The notes beneath the pieces are model-generated. The model worked only from the letters and a program-made list of their open reading frames with translations. It was not told the DNA's origin and searched no databases. Both the position numbers and the translations under genes were made by a program. A DNA stretch of 64,000 nucleotides. Source: Anaeramoeba flamelloides. Lineage: Eukaryota; Metamonada; Anaeramoebidae. This document shows positions 12,150-22,934 of the stretch, in pieces (position 1 is the stretch's first letter; each line of letters starts with the position of its first letter). The stretch is from assembly GCA_027625915.1 (NCBI GenBank), contig JANTQA010000032.1, positions 15,578,001 through 15,642,000 on the forward strand, read 5' to 3'.

Positions 12150-13180
12150 TTGTGAACATGGATTTACAATTTTTTTAACCACATGAGAATAAAAATGACA
12201 TGAATTTTGAGCTAATTTCGAAGGGAAATTTTAAACAAATAAATTGAAATTTATTTGAAAAATTATTGATTTTTTAATGAGATAAAATATATAACAATTG
12301 AAATAGTCAACGGTTGTTATCTGGAAATTTCAAGGAAATTCTTATTTAAAATTTTAAAGATAAAATAAAAAATTTTGAAATCTAAATGAAAAATATTCTA
12401 TAAAATAATTGACGATTTATTATAATTTCAAATGTAGTATTCATTATTTACATTTTTTTATGAGAAAAAACAATATTGAGAAAAATTGGGAAAAGAAAAA
12501 AGAAATAAAAATAACACAAATGTAGTAATAAGAAAAAAAGTTTAGTTATAATCATTGGAAGATCTTCTTATTTCATTGTTTCTGATTTTTTTTTATTCCT
12601 AGAAAAGATATTTTAATATACAAACAATAAGATTAATTATATATTAAGATTAATATTCAATTTTTAACAATTTTACCAATAAATATTAGTCTGTTATAAT
12701 GGAATTGTGGATGATTTTATTAATTCAAGTAAAAATAAAAGAAATATTAAACTTTTAAAAAAAATTAAACGAACTGAATTAACCAAAGTTCCCTTCTCTA
12801 ATATCTTATATTATATCAAAGAGCGAGTAATAAAGCATTGTAATTAATAAGAATTAAATTGGAAACTGCAAAACAATTAAAACAAAGAAATATCAAAATA
12901 TAAAAATAAATTTCCCAAAAATAAAATTTGAAAAATGTAACATTTTTTAACAAAATTTTAAATTTACACGAATTGTAATTTTCTAATATTAGTCATTGTG
13001 ACCTAATTGTTCAGGATTTAAAACAACAAAAAGTTACCTTCATTTCTTATTTTCTATAATTTCTGATCATTATAAAAAATACTCTGCCTTAAAAAAAATT
13101 TCCTATTTTGAAGATTTTTTCGTTTCTTTATTTAGAAAATAATGTATTCAATCGTTTGCTTGAAGTTAAAAAATTTGTTA
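12150..13180. other. Intergenic stretch, nothing recognised
   Basis: A/T-rich sequence with short A- and T-runs. No exon, RNA gene or repeat member was identified by eye. Confidence 0.5.
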
Positions 13181-13187
13181 ATCTAAA

Positions 13188-13385
13188 TTAAAAGGTGTTT
13201 GTGAAATATATCAAAAAAGAATAGGAAAAATTATTTATTTCTTTCAAAAGAATTAATAAATCATTGAAACAATCATTTTGCTGATATTTATTACAAGTTT
13301 CTAACATATTAAGAAACAAATAAAATTTTTTAAAAAAAAAAAAAAAAATTATTTTGTGAAAATAAATTAAAATGTTATTTTTCAT
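13188..13385 (-). other. Small ORF, doubtful
   Basis: 65 codons from ATG, of which the first third reads through a poly-A/T run (Phe-rich). The rest (LETCNKYQQNDCFNDLLILL) looks more protein-like and could be a 3' exon after an acceptor ATATGTTAG. No relative recognised. Chance is a real alternative at this A+T content. Confidence 0.15.
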
Positions 13386-13441
13386 CTTAATAATAAAGGT
13401 GGATAAAAAGAATTCAAAAAGTTTTTCTGAATAAAAATGAA

Positions 13442-14111
13442 TTAATTCAATACTAATTGTTTCTTTCTTTTTTTATTTTTCTTTTTTTTAGATTTGGATT
13501 TTTTTTTGTTAATGGAAGATTTAGAATTTGAGGATTTTGAACTGCTACTTTTTTCGCTTTCATCATCATTTAAATAGATTTCCATTTCTTTGTTAAATTG
13601 ACTTTCATTATCTTCAGATACTAGATGTAAATCTGTATTTTGTTCAATTTCATCATCTTGATCAATTAATTTTGTTTTTTCAATATTTTTATCAATTTTT
13701 AATACCTTTTTCAATTCCGTTTCCTTTTCCTTCTCCTTTTCCTTCTCCTTCTCCTTCCCCTTTTCCTTTTCTTTTTCTTTTTCTTTTTCTTTTTCTTTTT
13801 CTTTTTCTTTTTTCAAATTTTTTTTGTTTGGATTTTTCTTCCTTTTTTTATCATTTTTCTGTTCTTTCCATTCTTGAGCTAATTTTTTTCCTTCTTCTAC
13901 AAAGTCACGATCATATTCTGGAGGAGGCGCACTTGAAATTTGAGTAATTTCCATTTGTTGATTGAGAATTAAATTTGGATCAAATTGTTCTTGATTATTG
14001 TTGATTTGAAATTTCTGGTTTTGTTGTTGTAATTGTATTTTAAACTGGTTCTGTTGTTGTTGGTTATTGATATCGAAATTTTGTTGTTGTTGATTGAATT
14101 GTAGTTGTTGG

Positions 14112-14176
<65 letters not shown>

Positions 14177-14197
14177 TTGCTGCTGTTGCTGTTGCTG
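13442..14197 (-). CDS. Poly-Gln, Lys/Glu-rich low-complexity protein (5' end uncertain)
   Basis: The open frame ends with TAA at 13442. In order it has a Gln tract encoded by alternating CAA/CAG (14103-14203 on the other strand), a Gln/Asn-rich linker, a short ordered segment (APPPEYDRDFVEEGKKLAQE), a Lys-Glu alternation of about 30 residues, an acidic stretch, a Ser run and a Lys-rich tail KKKNKKRKKQLVLN. It looks like a disordered, possibly nuclear, basic protein; function unknown. No ATG precedes the Gln tract in frame (a TAA does), so either translation starts at 13954 or an upstream exon is spliced in at AACAACAG|CAG (14198/14197). That exon could be part of the gene at 14462-17548. Confidence 0.5.
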
Positions 14198-14203
14198 CTG
14201 TTG
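14103..14203 (+). repeat. (TGTTGC)n trinucleotide-type microsatellite
   Basis: About 100 bp of GTTGCT/GTTGTT units, read as Gln codons (CAA/CAG) on the minus strand. Mixing of the two codons suggests replication slippage constrained by coding. Confidence 0.85.
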
Positions 14204-14215
14204 TTAAAAAATTTT

Positions 14216-14460
<245 letters not shown>

Positions 14461-14461
14461 T

Positions 14462-17400
14462 TTATTTTATGAGAGCTCTGTTGAGATCTGCAATTCTAGC
14501 TGTCACTTGCAAAATCATTTCTGATTCCTTGGGGAACAAATTGATAGTTTGGTTCATAATGCCTACAACCTTGTCATAATTTTTGTCCTTCAGGGCGTTG
14601 TCCATGAATCTTAAGGGCTGTATTGAAATTGGCTGAGGCAAGATCCAAGCGGCAATCGAGGGGAGTATCTTTTGGAACAAATAATTATTTAATTGGTTAT
14701 TGTTATAATAATTCTGCGATCTGGTTTGAATTTTTTTACAAACTTTCAATGCGGCGAGGGGATCATTTTGCTTTTCTAATAAATTAACCATTAGCCTTTT
14801 CATTTTTTTACATTCCTCTTCAGCACTGTTTTTGATTTTGCTTTGGTAGCCGCTTGTGACCAAATACTTGTGAGCCAATTTCCCCTTTTTAATTATTTCC
14901 TTCCCCAGTAGGCCTTTGACAAAATTTGAGCAAATGCCATCTTGCTGTTTTAGAAAATATAAAACCCTGAGTCCGTTCTGTGAAGTGGCGAATTGCACCA
15001 ACTTATTGGCGTCGCCCTCTTCAATGATTTTACTAATGGCACTGATTATTTCTTTAGCTGGCTTGCCCTTGCTGGTTACATCTTCAATGACCGTCTTCTT
15101 TGTTGACTTTGCGGCCTTTATTAACATCAGCATACAGGTCTCCAAATAGTTGGAATTCAGCAACGCGAGTGTTGACAATAGCGGGGCCGAGGCAACTGCT
15201 AATTCATATTCCGAGGTTGCTTCATCAATTGAATCTAATTCTTGAACCTTGGAAATCATTGAAGATTTTAATACCATTGTGGCATGCTTGGGTATTTCGT
15301 GGGGAGTTTTCAAAATTTGCTTCATTGAATTTAGTCTCACGTCGATGTCCTTGTCATTTAAGCACAGAAATGGTAAAATGTTTGATAGTTCCTTGCGAGC
15401 ACTTTTACCTGCAATGTGCATTGAATTGTCAACCGATTTTTTATCCAATCTAGAATTCTGAGGGATTTTTGAGATGATCGACATTAAGTATTCGTCAAAA
15501 AAATAATTATTCGTTTTTTTCAACTTCTCTTCATAGGTATAATTGAAATTGTCTTTTTTTTTCTTTTTTTTCTTTTTTTTCTTTTTTTTCTTTTTCTCCA
15601 ATTCCCTTCCCTTTTCCTTTTTTTCATTAAAATTATTTATTTGATCATAGCTAATTGGCTTTGGCTTGATTATGTGCCCTTTGAAATTTAAATATAAGGT
15701 GATTGCCTTCACAGTCAAATTGAATAATTTGTTTGCATTGTATGGTGTCAGATTTAACGAAAAGGCCTTCAAATAATCGATCACAGTTTCCAAATATCTC
15801 AAATCCAGAGTGTCATTCTCGGATCTGAAATCCAATTCTTGATCTAAAGTTGTTAAATGCTTGCCGAGCGCGACCTCATTCTGTAAAAAAAAGATCCTTT
15901 GGGAGACTGCAAAATTCAAGATTACCTTAATTGCCGCATTGCTTGTTGAGCTCAAGAGGCAATTTAAAATAAATTCCTTCTGCATCTGGGTCACTGGTTC
16001 CTGTATGTCGCTGTCCATCATTAGTCCCAATAGTTTGTTCATTATTTCAAATACGGCCTTTGTCGTTCTTAAGTTGTGGCAAAGCTTGTCATTTAATATG
16101 TATTGGATCCAGTTTGTTATTTCTTCTCTTTTGTTTTCATCTGTGCTGTAATGGGTGGTAACGATCAATGAAAGTAACTCATTAAATCGTTCGGTCTCAA
16201 TGTAGCCATGCCTGATGGCTTCAAAGGTTGTTTTAAAGACCTTCTCCCCCAAGGAAAAGGTCGGTATCAGATCCTTGTTAATATAAAACACCCTCAGGCA
16301 TTCTCTTAGCAAGTGAATGATCTCTTGCTCCATTTGATCGCCACTGACACCCTCAAGCTGGAAGTTGGAGATCTTCTTGTCAATGAACGGGATCAAGATT
16401 TTTTTCCATGTCTCCTCGTCAAACCGTTCAGCTATGCCAACTAAAATGGAGACCGTCTCTCTGGAAATGAATTTGTCGTCGAGCGCAAGGGAAAAAAACG
16501 GCGCAGCAGAAATGTTGGGCTGCTTCTCAAAGACCACATTCAGCACTTCCAAAAATTCTTGCGACCGTTCCTCATCCTCGATGCCCTTAAATTTGCTGCT
16601 CATCACCCGATCGCACGCCCCGAGAATGTTTGCCAACACGTTTTGGTTCTCGGTGGAGTCGATCGGGATCGTGCCTCGAACGATGCCATGGTTGATCGAA
16701 TTGATTAACGCGCCAGGGAACCCAGAGTCAAAGTTCCCCTGCCCGCCAGACTTTTTCAAGCGGTTCAAAATGAGGATTATTGGTGTCTTGTCTTCCACCA
16801 GGATCGCGCCAAATTCCCAAAACGCATCCAGGCATAGGTAGTCTGTTGCGCAGAGCGACAATTGCTTCAAAATGGTTCCACGGTAATTCTTCCCAAACAG
16901 CTTTAAGACCTCCAATGCCTCAATCCTTTCTGCTTCGTTAAGCTGCTTCTCTGCAGCCATCAGCACGATCTTGCTGATGTTCAACTGCAAGGGCAAATTC
17001 TGGATGGACAGTGTCTTGGCATACTTTTCTAAAAAGTTCCTCAGCTTGATAATGGGCCCCAGAGACCGCAAGAACTCCAAACGGCAATCAGAAGACATGG
17101 ACCTATTGTAGGAACCAGTCTCGAGGATTTCAATCTTGGAATTGATGTTGCCAACCAATTGCTGGAAGCCATACCCGATCAAGAGCAGCCCACTGAACTT
17201 GGGCTTCGTCGTTAAAATGGTTACGATCTTTCGAAAGGTGTCCATCAGCTTACGCGTAGGGTAGTCGTTTGTCTTGGTGTCAAGCAAAAACCATCGCGGC
17301 GTAGTCGCATTAATCGCCTCAAACGTGATGTTGATCATGTTAATCAGCGTCCGATCCTGTTTTTGAATTAATTGTGAATAGATCTGGCAATAGTACAAAT

Positions 17401-17548
17401 TGTTGTCAATGTTTTCGTTGTTCACCTTCGGTTGGCTTTTTGCAAACTCAATCGCAGACTTGTACCAAATGTCGAAAACTAAAGATCCGCAATCAGACTG
17501 CTCATATGGATCTTGGCATCTTAATTTGTCAAGCGCTTTCGAATACAT
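14462..17548 (-). CDS. Large alpha-solenoid-like protein, 1028 aa, family not recognised
   Basis: ATG at 17548, TAA at 14462, no intron. The protein is helical throughout with HEAT/ARM-like spacing (for example NISKIVLMAAEKQLNEAERI and PLLSTLALLNSNYLETCMLM), with no signal peptide or membrane span. A Lys-only insert of about 14 residues near residue 650 (AAAAAAAAG repeats at 15556-15597) splits the solenoid. I cannot name the family; a scaffold or transport-type HEAT protein is only inference. The 5' half is strikingly G+C-rich (one 60-base line at 16561-16620 counts 35 G+C) and the content falls toward the 3' end, unlike any neighbour. Lack of introns plus a poly-A tract right after the stop would fit a retrocopied gene; codon selection or transfer are alternatives. 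A donor at CAA|GTGACA (14511) could splice to the downstream poly-Gln ORF. Confidence 0.75.
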   Translation of the reverse strand: MYSKALDKLRCQDPYEQSDCGSLVFDIWYKSAIEFAKSQPKVNNENIDNNLYYCQIYSQLIQKQDRTLINMINITFEAINATTPRWFLLDTKTNDYPTRKLMDTFRKIVTILTTKPKFSGLLLIGYGFQQLVGNINSKIEILETGSYNRSMSSDCRLEFLRSLGPIIKLRNFLEKYAKTLSIQNLPLQLNISKIVLMAAEKQLNEAERIEALEVLKLFGKNYRGTILKQLSLCATDYLCLDAFWEFGAILVEDKTPIILILNRLKKSGGQGNFDSGFPGALINSINHGIVRGTIPIDSTENQNVLANILGACDRVMSSKFKGIEDEERSQEFLEVLNVVFEKQPNISAAPFFSLALDDKFISRETVSILVGIAERFDEETWKKILIPFIDKKISNFQLEGVSGDQMEQEIIHLLRECLRVFYINKDLIPTFSLGEKVFKTTFEAIRHGYIETERFNELLSLIVTTHYSTDENKREEITNWIQYILNDKLCHNLRTTKAVFEIMNKLLGLMMDSDIQEPVTQMQKEFILNCLLSSTSNAAIKVILNFAVSQRIFFLQNEVALGKHLTTLDQELDFRSENDTLDLRYLETVIDYLKAFSLNLTPYNANKLFNLTVKAITLYLNFKGHIIKPKPISYDQINNFNEKKEKGRELEKKKKKKKKKKKKKKDNFNYTYEEKLKKTNNYFFDEYLMSIISKIPQNSRLDKKSVDNSMHIAGKSARKELSNILPFLCLNDKDIDVRLNSMKQILKTPHEIPKHATMVLKSSMISKVQELDSIDEATSEYELAVASAPLLSTLALLNSNYLETCMLMLIKAAKSTKKTVIEDVTSKGKPAKEIISAISKIIEEGDANKLVQFATSQNGLRVLYFLKQQDGICSNFVKGLLGKEIIKKGKLAHKYLVTSGYQSKIKNSAEEECKKMKRLMVNLLEKQNDPLAALKVCKKIQTRSQNYYNNNQLNNYLFQKILPSIAAWILPQPISIQPLRFMDNALKDKNYDKVVGIMNQTINLFPKESEMILQVTARIADLNRALIK

Positions 17549-17625
17549 TTTTGTGTTTGTGTTTGTTTTTGTGTTTGTTTTTGTGTTTGTTTTTGTGTTG
17601 TTTCTTGTTGTTGTGTTTGTGTTGT
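17549..17625 (-). repeat. CAAACACAAAAA-type repeat in the 5' leader
   Basis: Directly upstream of the ATG at 17548, the coding strand reads about six units of CAAACACAAAAA variants. It lies in the presumed 5' untranslated region and has almost no G or T, so it would be an unstructured leader. Confidence 0.7.
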
Positions 17626-17639
17626 GATTTTTATTTTTA

Positions 17640-18480
17640 TTTTGGAAAAAACAAAACTTGAGAAAAAATTTTGAAAAAATGATTTTAAAATTATTCTTTT
17701 GGTAGATGGTTTTTTGTTTAGTGTGCGTTAATTATTTGTTGTATGAGATAAAACGAAATGGGTTTGTTTAGACTTTTTTTAATACAGCAAGGAAATATGA
17801 TAATTTTATTTTTCTTTTTTCTTTTTGTTTAAAACCATGTCAATTCAATTTTTTGTAAAATTTGAGACATACTTTTATCCCTCAAAATCTTTTTTCTGAT
17901 TTTAAAGAGAATGATTGTCAACGAATTACACAATTTGACATTTTGCATTTTTTTTCGCCTGATTCCTTTTGGTACAGAAAAAGATCTTGGAAAATAAATA
18001 TTAAAACTAAGGTTTTTATGAGAAATCTTTTTTTTTTTTTGAACCGATTAACTTAAGGCACTATTAGCCTTTAAAAAAATATTCTACTGTTGTTAAAGTA
18101 ACACCCTCAGATTTGTCAAAGCAGTTTTTCCCATTAAAAGCCATGTTTCTTTTTTCTTGAAAGCCAATACAGTAAAAGATTAAAGTAAAAAAGAATAAAT
18201 AAGAAGTAAAATCAAAATTGTTACTTATGAAAGCATGTTCTTCAGGAATTCTGATTATACGCCACAAATATTATCCTTTCTTTTTATTAAAAGGTTCTTA
18301 AGATCTATTTATCGTAAGATTAAAATGTAGTATTTTTGTAAAAAATTTGTTTTTTTGTTCTAATAGTGAAGTATAATTTCTAAATACTTTGAAATACAAT
18401 GAAGAAGATATTAATACCATAACAATTTTAAATTTTTGTTAGTACAGTGATCAAAATATTATGTGCAGAATGACTATAAT
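17640..18480. other. Intergenic stretch with small doubtful ORFs
   Basis: Contains an ATG ORF at 17837 (20 codons) and open frames on both strands near 17862-18056 and 18064-18267. None has a recognisable domain, and the sequences are dominated by Phe/Lys from A/T runs. I see no clear gene. Confidence 0.4.
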
Positions 18481-18489
18481 CTGTGTAAC

Positions 18490-19130
18490 AAAATATAATC
18501 TGTGCTTTTTTTTCTTCTTGTTCCAAGGCAACATTCAATCGACTACCAAATAGTACTGTTAGTTACCAAATAAATCAAAAAAAATTTTCATTCCACTATC
18601 CTCAAAAACAAAATCCCAAGAATTAAAAATCAACAAAGTTCCCAATTAAAAAAGAGGGAAAATAATAATTCAAGCTGATTTATTAGAATTAAAAATTTGA
18701 AATGTTATGTTACATGATTCTAAAAAATCTATTTTTAGAAAGCTGAATGAAAATTTTGTTCAAGTTATTAAGGAAGAAATAGAATACACTAGTTCAAATC
18801 AATATTGAAAGTAAACATCTGGATATTTTAAGTAAAAATTTAAATAATTAATGAAATTTGAGTTGAAAAGTTTTCATAATATTCTCAATTTTTTTGAAAA
18901 TTAAAATTCTCTGAAAAATTTCCTTTATTTTTTGAGATAAATTTTGCAATTTGATCCTTCATTTTTAGAATTTCTTTCTAAATAATAGAACTTTTTGAAA
19001 CCAATAATATATTTATTTAGGGCTGATTATCAGTTTCTTTGATCGGTTGATATATAGGTCTTATATAATACAAAAAAACATGCTTTTTATTTTGAAACAC
19101 GAATTAAATTTTTTTGCACGCTTTATTTTG
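18490..19130 (+). mobile_element. Element B, copy 3, interrupted by element A
   Basis: Left part TTTCTTCTTGTTCCAAGGCA to CTACCAAATAG at 18551. After the A insertion, B resumes with CAAATCAATATTGAAAGTAAA and continues through GATCCTTCATTTTTAGAATT, AATAGAACTTTTTGAAACC and TTTCTTTGATCGGTTGATAT. It ends in the family terminus (AACATGCTTTTTATTTTGAA). This shows A transposed after B. Confidence 0.65.
18554..18788. mobile_element. Element A, copy 2, nested in B
   Basis: 235 bp starting TACTGTTAGTTACCAAATAA and ending after AAAGCTGAATGAAAATTTTG. It interrupts the B sequence at its CTACCAAATAG word. Confidence 0.65.
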
Positions 19131-19399
19131 ATTACAGTGGTTCAAAATTCCTAATAATCTTTTAATTTTGAATAACTTTTCGAAATAAATACATACTACT
19201 CTTCATTATTTATCTGTGTAAATGTGGTATTTAGAATAGAAAAGAAAATGAAAACCAAAAAAGATATTTTTTTGCAAAAATGAATAATTTTTATTTTATG
19301 GATTATGGAACATACAAACTTTTAAACAAAAAGTACGAATATCTTTTGTGGTGTACCTATAATTCATTTAGTACCCCCCCCCTCCTCCTCCTTGAATTA

Positions 19400-19690
19400 T
19401 AAATATATAAAAATGATTATAAAAATGATTATAAAAATGAAGTAAAAAAAACTGGAATATTTATTTCTAAAAATAGAGTTAATTTTGATATAATTTTTTA
19501 TAAAACAATTTAAAAAACAAAAAAATATATTAATTTATTAATATTTAGGAAAAACAATGAAATTTTTTTAGAAGAATTTAATTCCTAATGAAAAAATTTC
19601 CGAAAATATCAAGGGGTTGAAGGTTCAAAATTGATTTAATCTAAAATATTAGAGAAATACTAGATTCGATATTATAATTGAAACTAAAAG
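19400..19690 (-). mobile_element. Element B, partial copy 4
   Basis: Minus-orientation fragment carrying AAAATAGAGTTAATTTT, AATATCAAGGGGTTGAAGGT and TTCAAAATTGATTTAATCTA, which correspond to the left half of B. The other half is missing or too decayed to see. Confidence 0.45.
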
Positions 19691-19899
19691 AAGATTAAAA
19701 TCAACAATTGAATTTGAAAAAATGATTTTCTGGTTTTGGTATATGTATTTGTGTTTATGATATTGTAAAAAAAAAAATATCTGATGCGGAAATAAACCCT
19801 GTCAAGATTATTAATTTTTAATATTACAAACTTTTAATATTCAAATATTTTAAAGCAAATACTTTCTATTGAATAAACTGTAAAAAACATACTTAAAGT

Positions 19900-20466
19900 T
19901 AATAAAAGTGTGGGTATCTATAGATGATTGATTTAATTGTTTGATAACCTAAATATATTTATATTATTTTGAAAATCATTGCATTAACGGATTTAGTAAC
20001 ATTTTCTCAATTTTGTGTATCCTCGATTATTGGATATCTAATTATAAAAATTATTTCCTTAACTAAATAAATGAACCTTTAAAATAGGTTGAGATTATTG
20101 TATGATCTAATATAATATATTTGCATGATTTGAGAAATAATTTGTCAAAAAAATGAATTCTTTGGTTAATTATTTAATTTTTTAGTAACTAATCTACATT
20201 TCGCCACAAATTTAAGAAAGATAATTTGTAACTTTGTAGTCTGAATATTGATAAATCAACCTTGAAATTTGGACGAAATGCAGATTTTATTCGGAAATTG
20301 TTGAGTTTTTTGCTAAAACATAGATCATTTTTAAATGATGAGATCAACTTTTATTACTTGACTAATTGATTTTTTCGAGACATTTGAACCATGTAGGACT
20401 AATGTAGTTACGTTCCAATAACGACATACTTTGATCCTAGGCATCTCCTTGGTAGACGCTAATCCC
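19900..20466 (-). repeat. Repeat O, copy 2, immediately downstream of tRNA-Ile
   Basis: Starts at 20466 on the minus strand with GGGATTAGCGTCTACCAAGG, 29 nt after the last base of the tRNA and just past its T-rich terminator. It aligns with copy 1, including CTTTCTTAAATTTGTGGCGA against CTTTCTTACATTTGTGATGA and GAAATGTAGATTA. A GGTTCAAAT (B-box-like) word sits near 20390. The far end is approximate. Confidence 0.6.
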
Positions 20467-20475
20467 TTAACAACA

Positions 20476-20494
20476 TTAAAAAAAAAATAAAAAA
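20476..20494 (-). terminator. Pol III terminator of tRNA-Ile
   Basis: On the minus strand the tRNA is followed by TATTTTTTTATTTTTTTTTT, with runs of seven and ten T's, well above the four or more needed for Pol III termination. Confidence 0.8.
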
Positions 20495-20495
20495 A

Positions 20496-20568
20496 TAGTT
20501 CCACAGAGGCTCGAACTCTGGACATCTGCGTTATTAGCACAGCGCTCTGCCGACTGAGCTATGGAACT
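20496..20568 (-). tRNA. tRNA-Ile (anticodon AAU)
   Basis: A complete 73-nt cloverleaf on the minus strand. It has a 7-bp acceptor AGTTCCA/TGGAACT, D arm GCTC-AGTCGGCA-GAGC, anticodon arm CTGTG-CTAATAA-CGCAG (anticodon AAU, expected to be read as IAU), T arm CAGAG-TTCGAGC-CTCTG and discriminator A. There is no intron and no encoded CCA, as expected for a eukaryotic nuclear gene. The A box is TAGCTCAGTCGG and the B box GTTCGAGCC. A run of T's follows on the coding strand within about 5 nt, serving as the Pol III terminator. Confidence 0.95.
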
Positions 20569-20574
20569 GATGAT

Positions 20575-21800
20575 GTCCTTTACTAAAACACCAATTACTG
20601 AAAATAAATACTATAATAAAAAATAGACTATTTTTTGAAAACAATACTACCATAATTTTTCCAAAACGACATCCATTGTTATATAGGTTCGAATAAACAC
20701 TTCAAATAAAATATCATACAAGAATTCTGATCAACGTCATTCATAATCAAATCACTTTAAACAAAAAATACCAAATAATTTTTAATTACCAAATACATAA
20801 TAAAATGATAAATATTTCAAATTTATAAAAAACGAAATCTCCACTGATCATCAAGATTTCTGAAATTGGAATTCCTCAAACCAAATTAACAAATTTTTCG
20901 GAAATTTTTAAATCAATTTAACTCTCATCAAAAAATCAGATTTATAGTAGGGAAAAAAATATCGGACATGAAAAAAATCCCTGAAATGATTTTTAATTGT
21001 GAGTATTAGTAAAATTTTGGTCTAATTTCAATGAAATCCTTATTAAAAATAACCAATTTTTTAATGAGATTAGTAATAAACCTACCTAAAGTCCATCAAA
21101 GTAAGGTGTCTCATGAATACTCGAGTAATTGTTGGATAGCCTAATGTTGATCAACTTTTTTTGAAAAACAATTGAGTTTTATCGAGGTTTAATTGAGTTT
21201 GGAAAATGATAACTATTCTTCTTGTTTTTTGATTGATTGAATGGTGTTTTGAACAAGTGTGGTTTCATCAATCATCATTCTAATAAGTGGGGGAGTTATA
21301 ATTGAAAAAATCCGATTCTTAAAAAAAGGAATTTGAATGTAAATAACTGAAATTACACAAATTTTACTAATATTCACAATTAAAAATCTTGTCCGGGATT
21401 TTTTTCATGTCAGTTATTTTTTTCACTGCTCTAATATTGAAAAAAATACCTTGCCTAAAAATAATCCCCAACAAGATTTTTTATTGTTAATTTCAGAAAT
21501 TTGTCATAAAATTAGAATATTTCAGATTATTGAAGATACAAACTTTTAAAAGTTTAATTTGGTACTCACTATAATGAGTGTTAATCAAATTACACTTTTC
21601 CAAAATAAAATTCAATCAATTAAAAACCAAGAATAAAAAATATTATTTTCCAAACCTCTATTAAACCTTATATGAAACTCTTTTGTTTTTTTCAAATTGA
21701 TAGATCTACCATTTTGTTTATCAAACAATGAAATTAATTTTCTCTAGAACCCCCAATTAACTTAACTTTAGATAGGTTTATTACTCAGTTCATAAAAATA
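20575..21800. other. Intergenic stretch upstream of tRNA-Ile, nothing clear
   Basis: A/T-rich. Two partly complementary segments (ATTTTTAATTGTGAGTATTAGT near 20990 and ACTAATATTCACAATTAAAAAT near 21365, with TCGGACATGAAAAAAATCCC and GGGATTTTTTTCATGTC just outside) suggest a decayed inverted-repeat element of about 450 bp (20960-21415). No gene seen. Confidence 0.45.
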
Positions 21801-22183
21801 TATAGTGTCGTGTACACTAGCATGAAAAAATAAAATTGACGAAAAAAAAAAGTTAGACAAATTTATTACGTTCATTAACCTTTCGTTTCGAATAGAAAAC
21901 TAAATTCATGATAATATCAAAATTATAGAACTTTAAATTCATTGAACTAATGTATTTATTATTGTTAGTATAACCAACTTTTTCAAAAGTCTCTAGTCAA
22001 ATAAAAAAGGTATTTTTTCGTATTAAAAATTCCAAATGAACAGAGGAATGAATTTTATTTTAATTCAACTCAGAGACATTTAATTTGATAGATGATAACG
22101 AATAGTTTTAAAACGGCTGAACTCATCTTAAAACTGAAATAGAGGAAAAAAATCCTTATGATAAGTATTGAAGTGTACTATAG
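21801..22183 (+). mobile_element. Element L, copy 1
   Basis: Starts TATAGTGTCGTGTACACTAG and ends AAGTGTACTATAG. It is colinear with 32785-33170 (shared GTCTCTAGTC, AAATTCCAAATRAACAGA, GATAACGAATAGTTTT). Ends are short complementary GTACACT words. No ORF. Confidence 0.65.
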
Positions 22184-22930
22184 TGCCTTGCTTTTCTTGC
22201 AGTTTTCTGTTTTATATTTAGGAGTATTCTAGGTTTTTTTGAGGTTTTCTATTTATATGCAAAATCTATTAATTTTAAAAGTAAACAGAAATTAAAAAAA
22301 AAACATAACGAAAATCTATCGATTTTACAAATAAACAGAAAACTCAAGAAAATCTTACGAAAATATACTGATTTTACAAATAATCGGAAGAATCAAGAAA
22401 AACTAAATACGGATTTTCAAATTTGAAAGAATAGAGTATAATCTTTAATTTTATTCAATCCTTTTAGATTTTAAAAACCTAACAAAAGTTTCCTTGGTTT
22501 TTTTTTTACTAATGCGATAAACCGAAAAATTCTTAAATTTTCTGTTCATTTCAAAAATTAAAAAAAAAGTAACAGAAAATCAAAAAAAAAATATATTTTT
22601 TTCAATTAATATCAACAAATAATTCTTTAAAAAGTCAAAATAATTAGTTCTTCGTTTGAAGGATATAGATTAAATTTTAAATGCTTTTAAAATATATGAT
22701 TATGACTCTTAAATGTGAAAAAAAAAAATATTCAAATTTTTTACTATTAAATTTGATTATATTCTTAATAGAACCTGGAAAATTGGATTTTGCAACTTTA
22801 ATTTGTAAAATATCATTAAAAATATTTTTTTTTTGATTCACAATCTTTTATTAGCCAATAGTTTTTATTATAAGTGAGGTTATCAAAAAGTGAAAAATTA
22901 GCAAACGATTAATTTTTTTTTGAAAAATTT
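22183..22930 (+). repeat. Repeats D and P, copy 1
   Basis: D (22183-22500) is built of short palindromic units around GGTTTTCTTGAG/CTCAAGAAAACC and CGAAAATCTATCGATTTT. P (22500-22930) aligns with 43890-44310 (shared AAATAATTCTTTAA, TAGAACCTGGAAAATTGGAT, AAAAAGTGAAAAA). D directly abuts L in both L copies, so L+D may be one composite unit. Confidence 0.55.
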
Positions 22931-22934
22931 TTTT

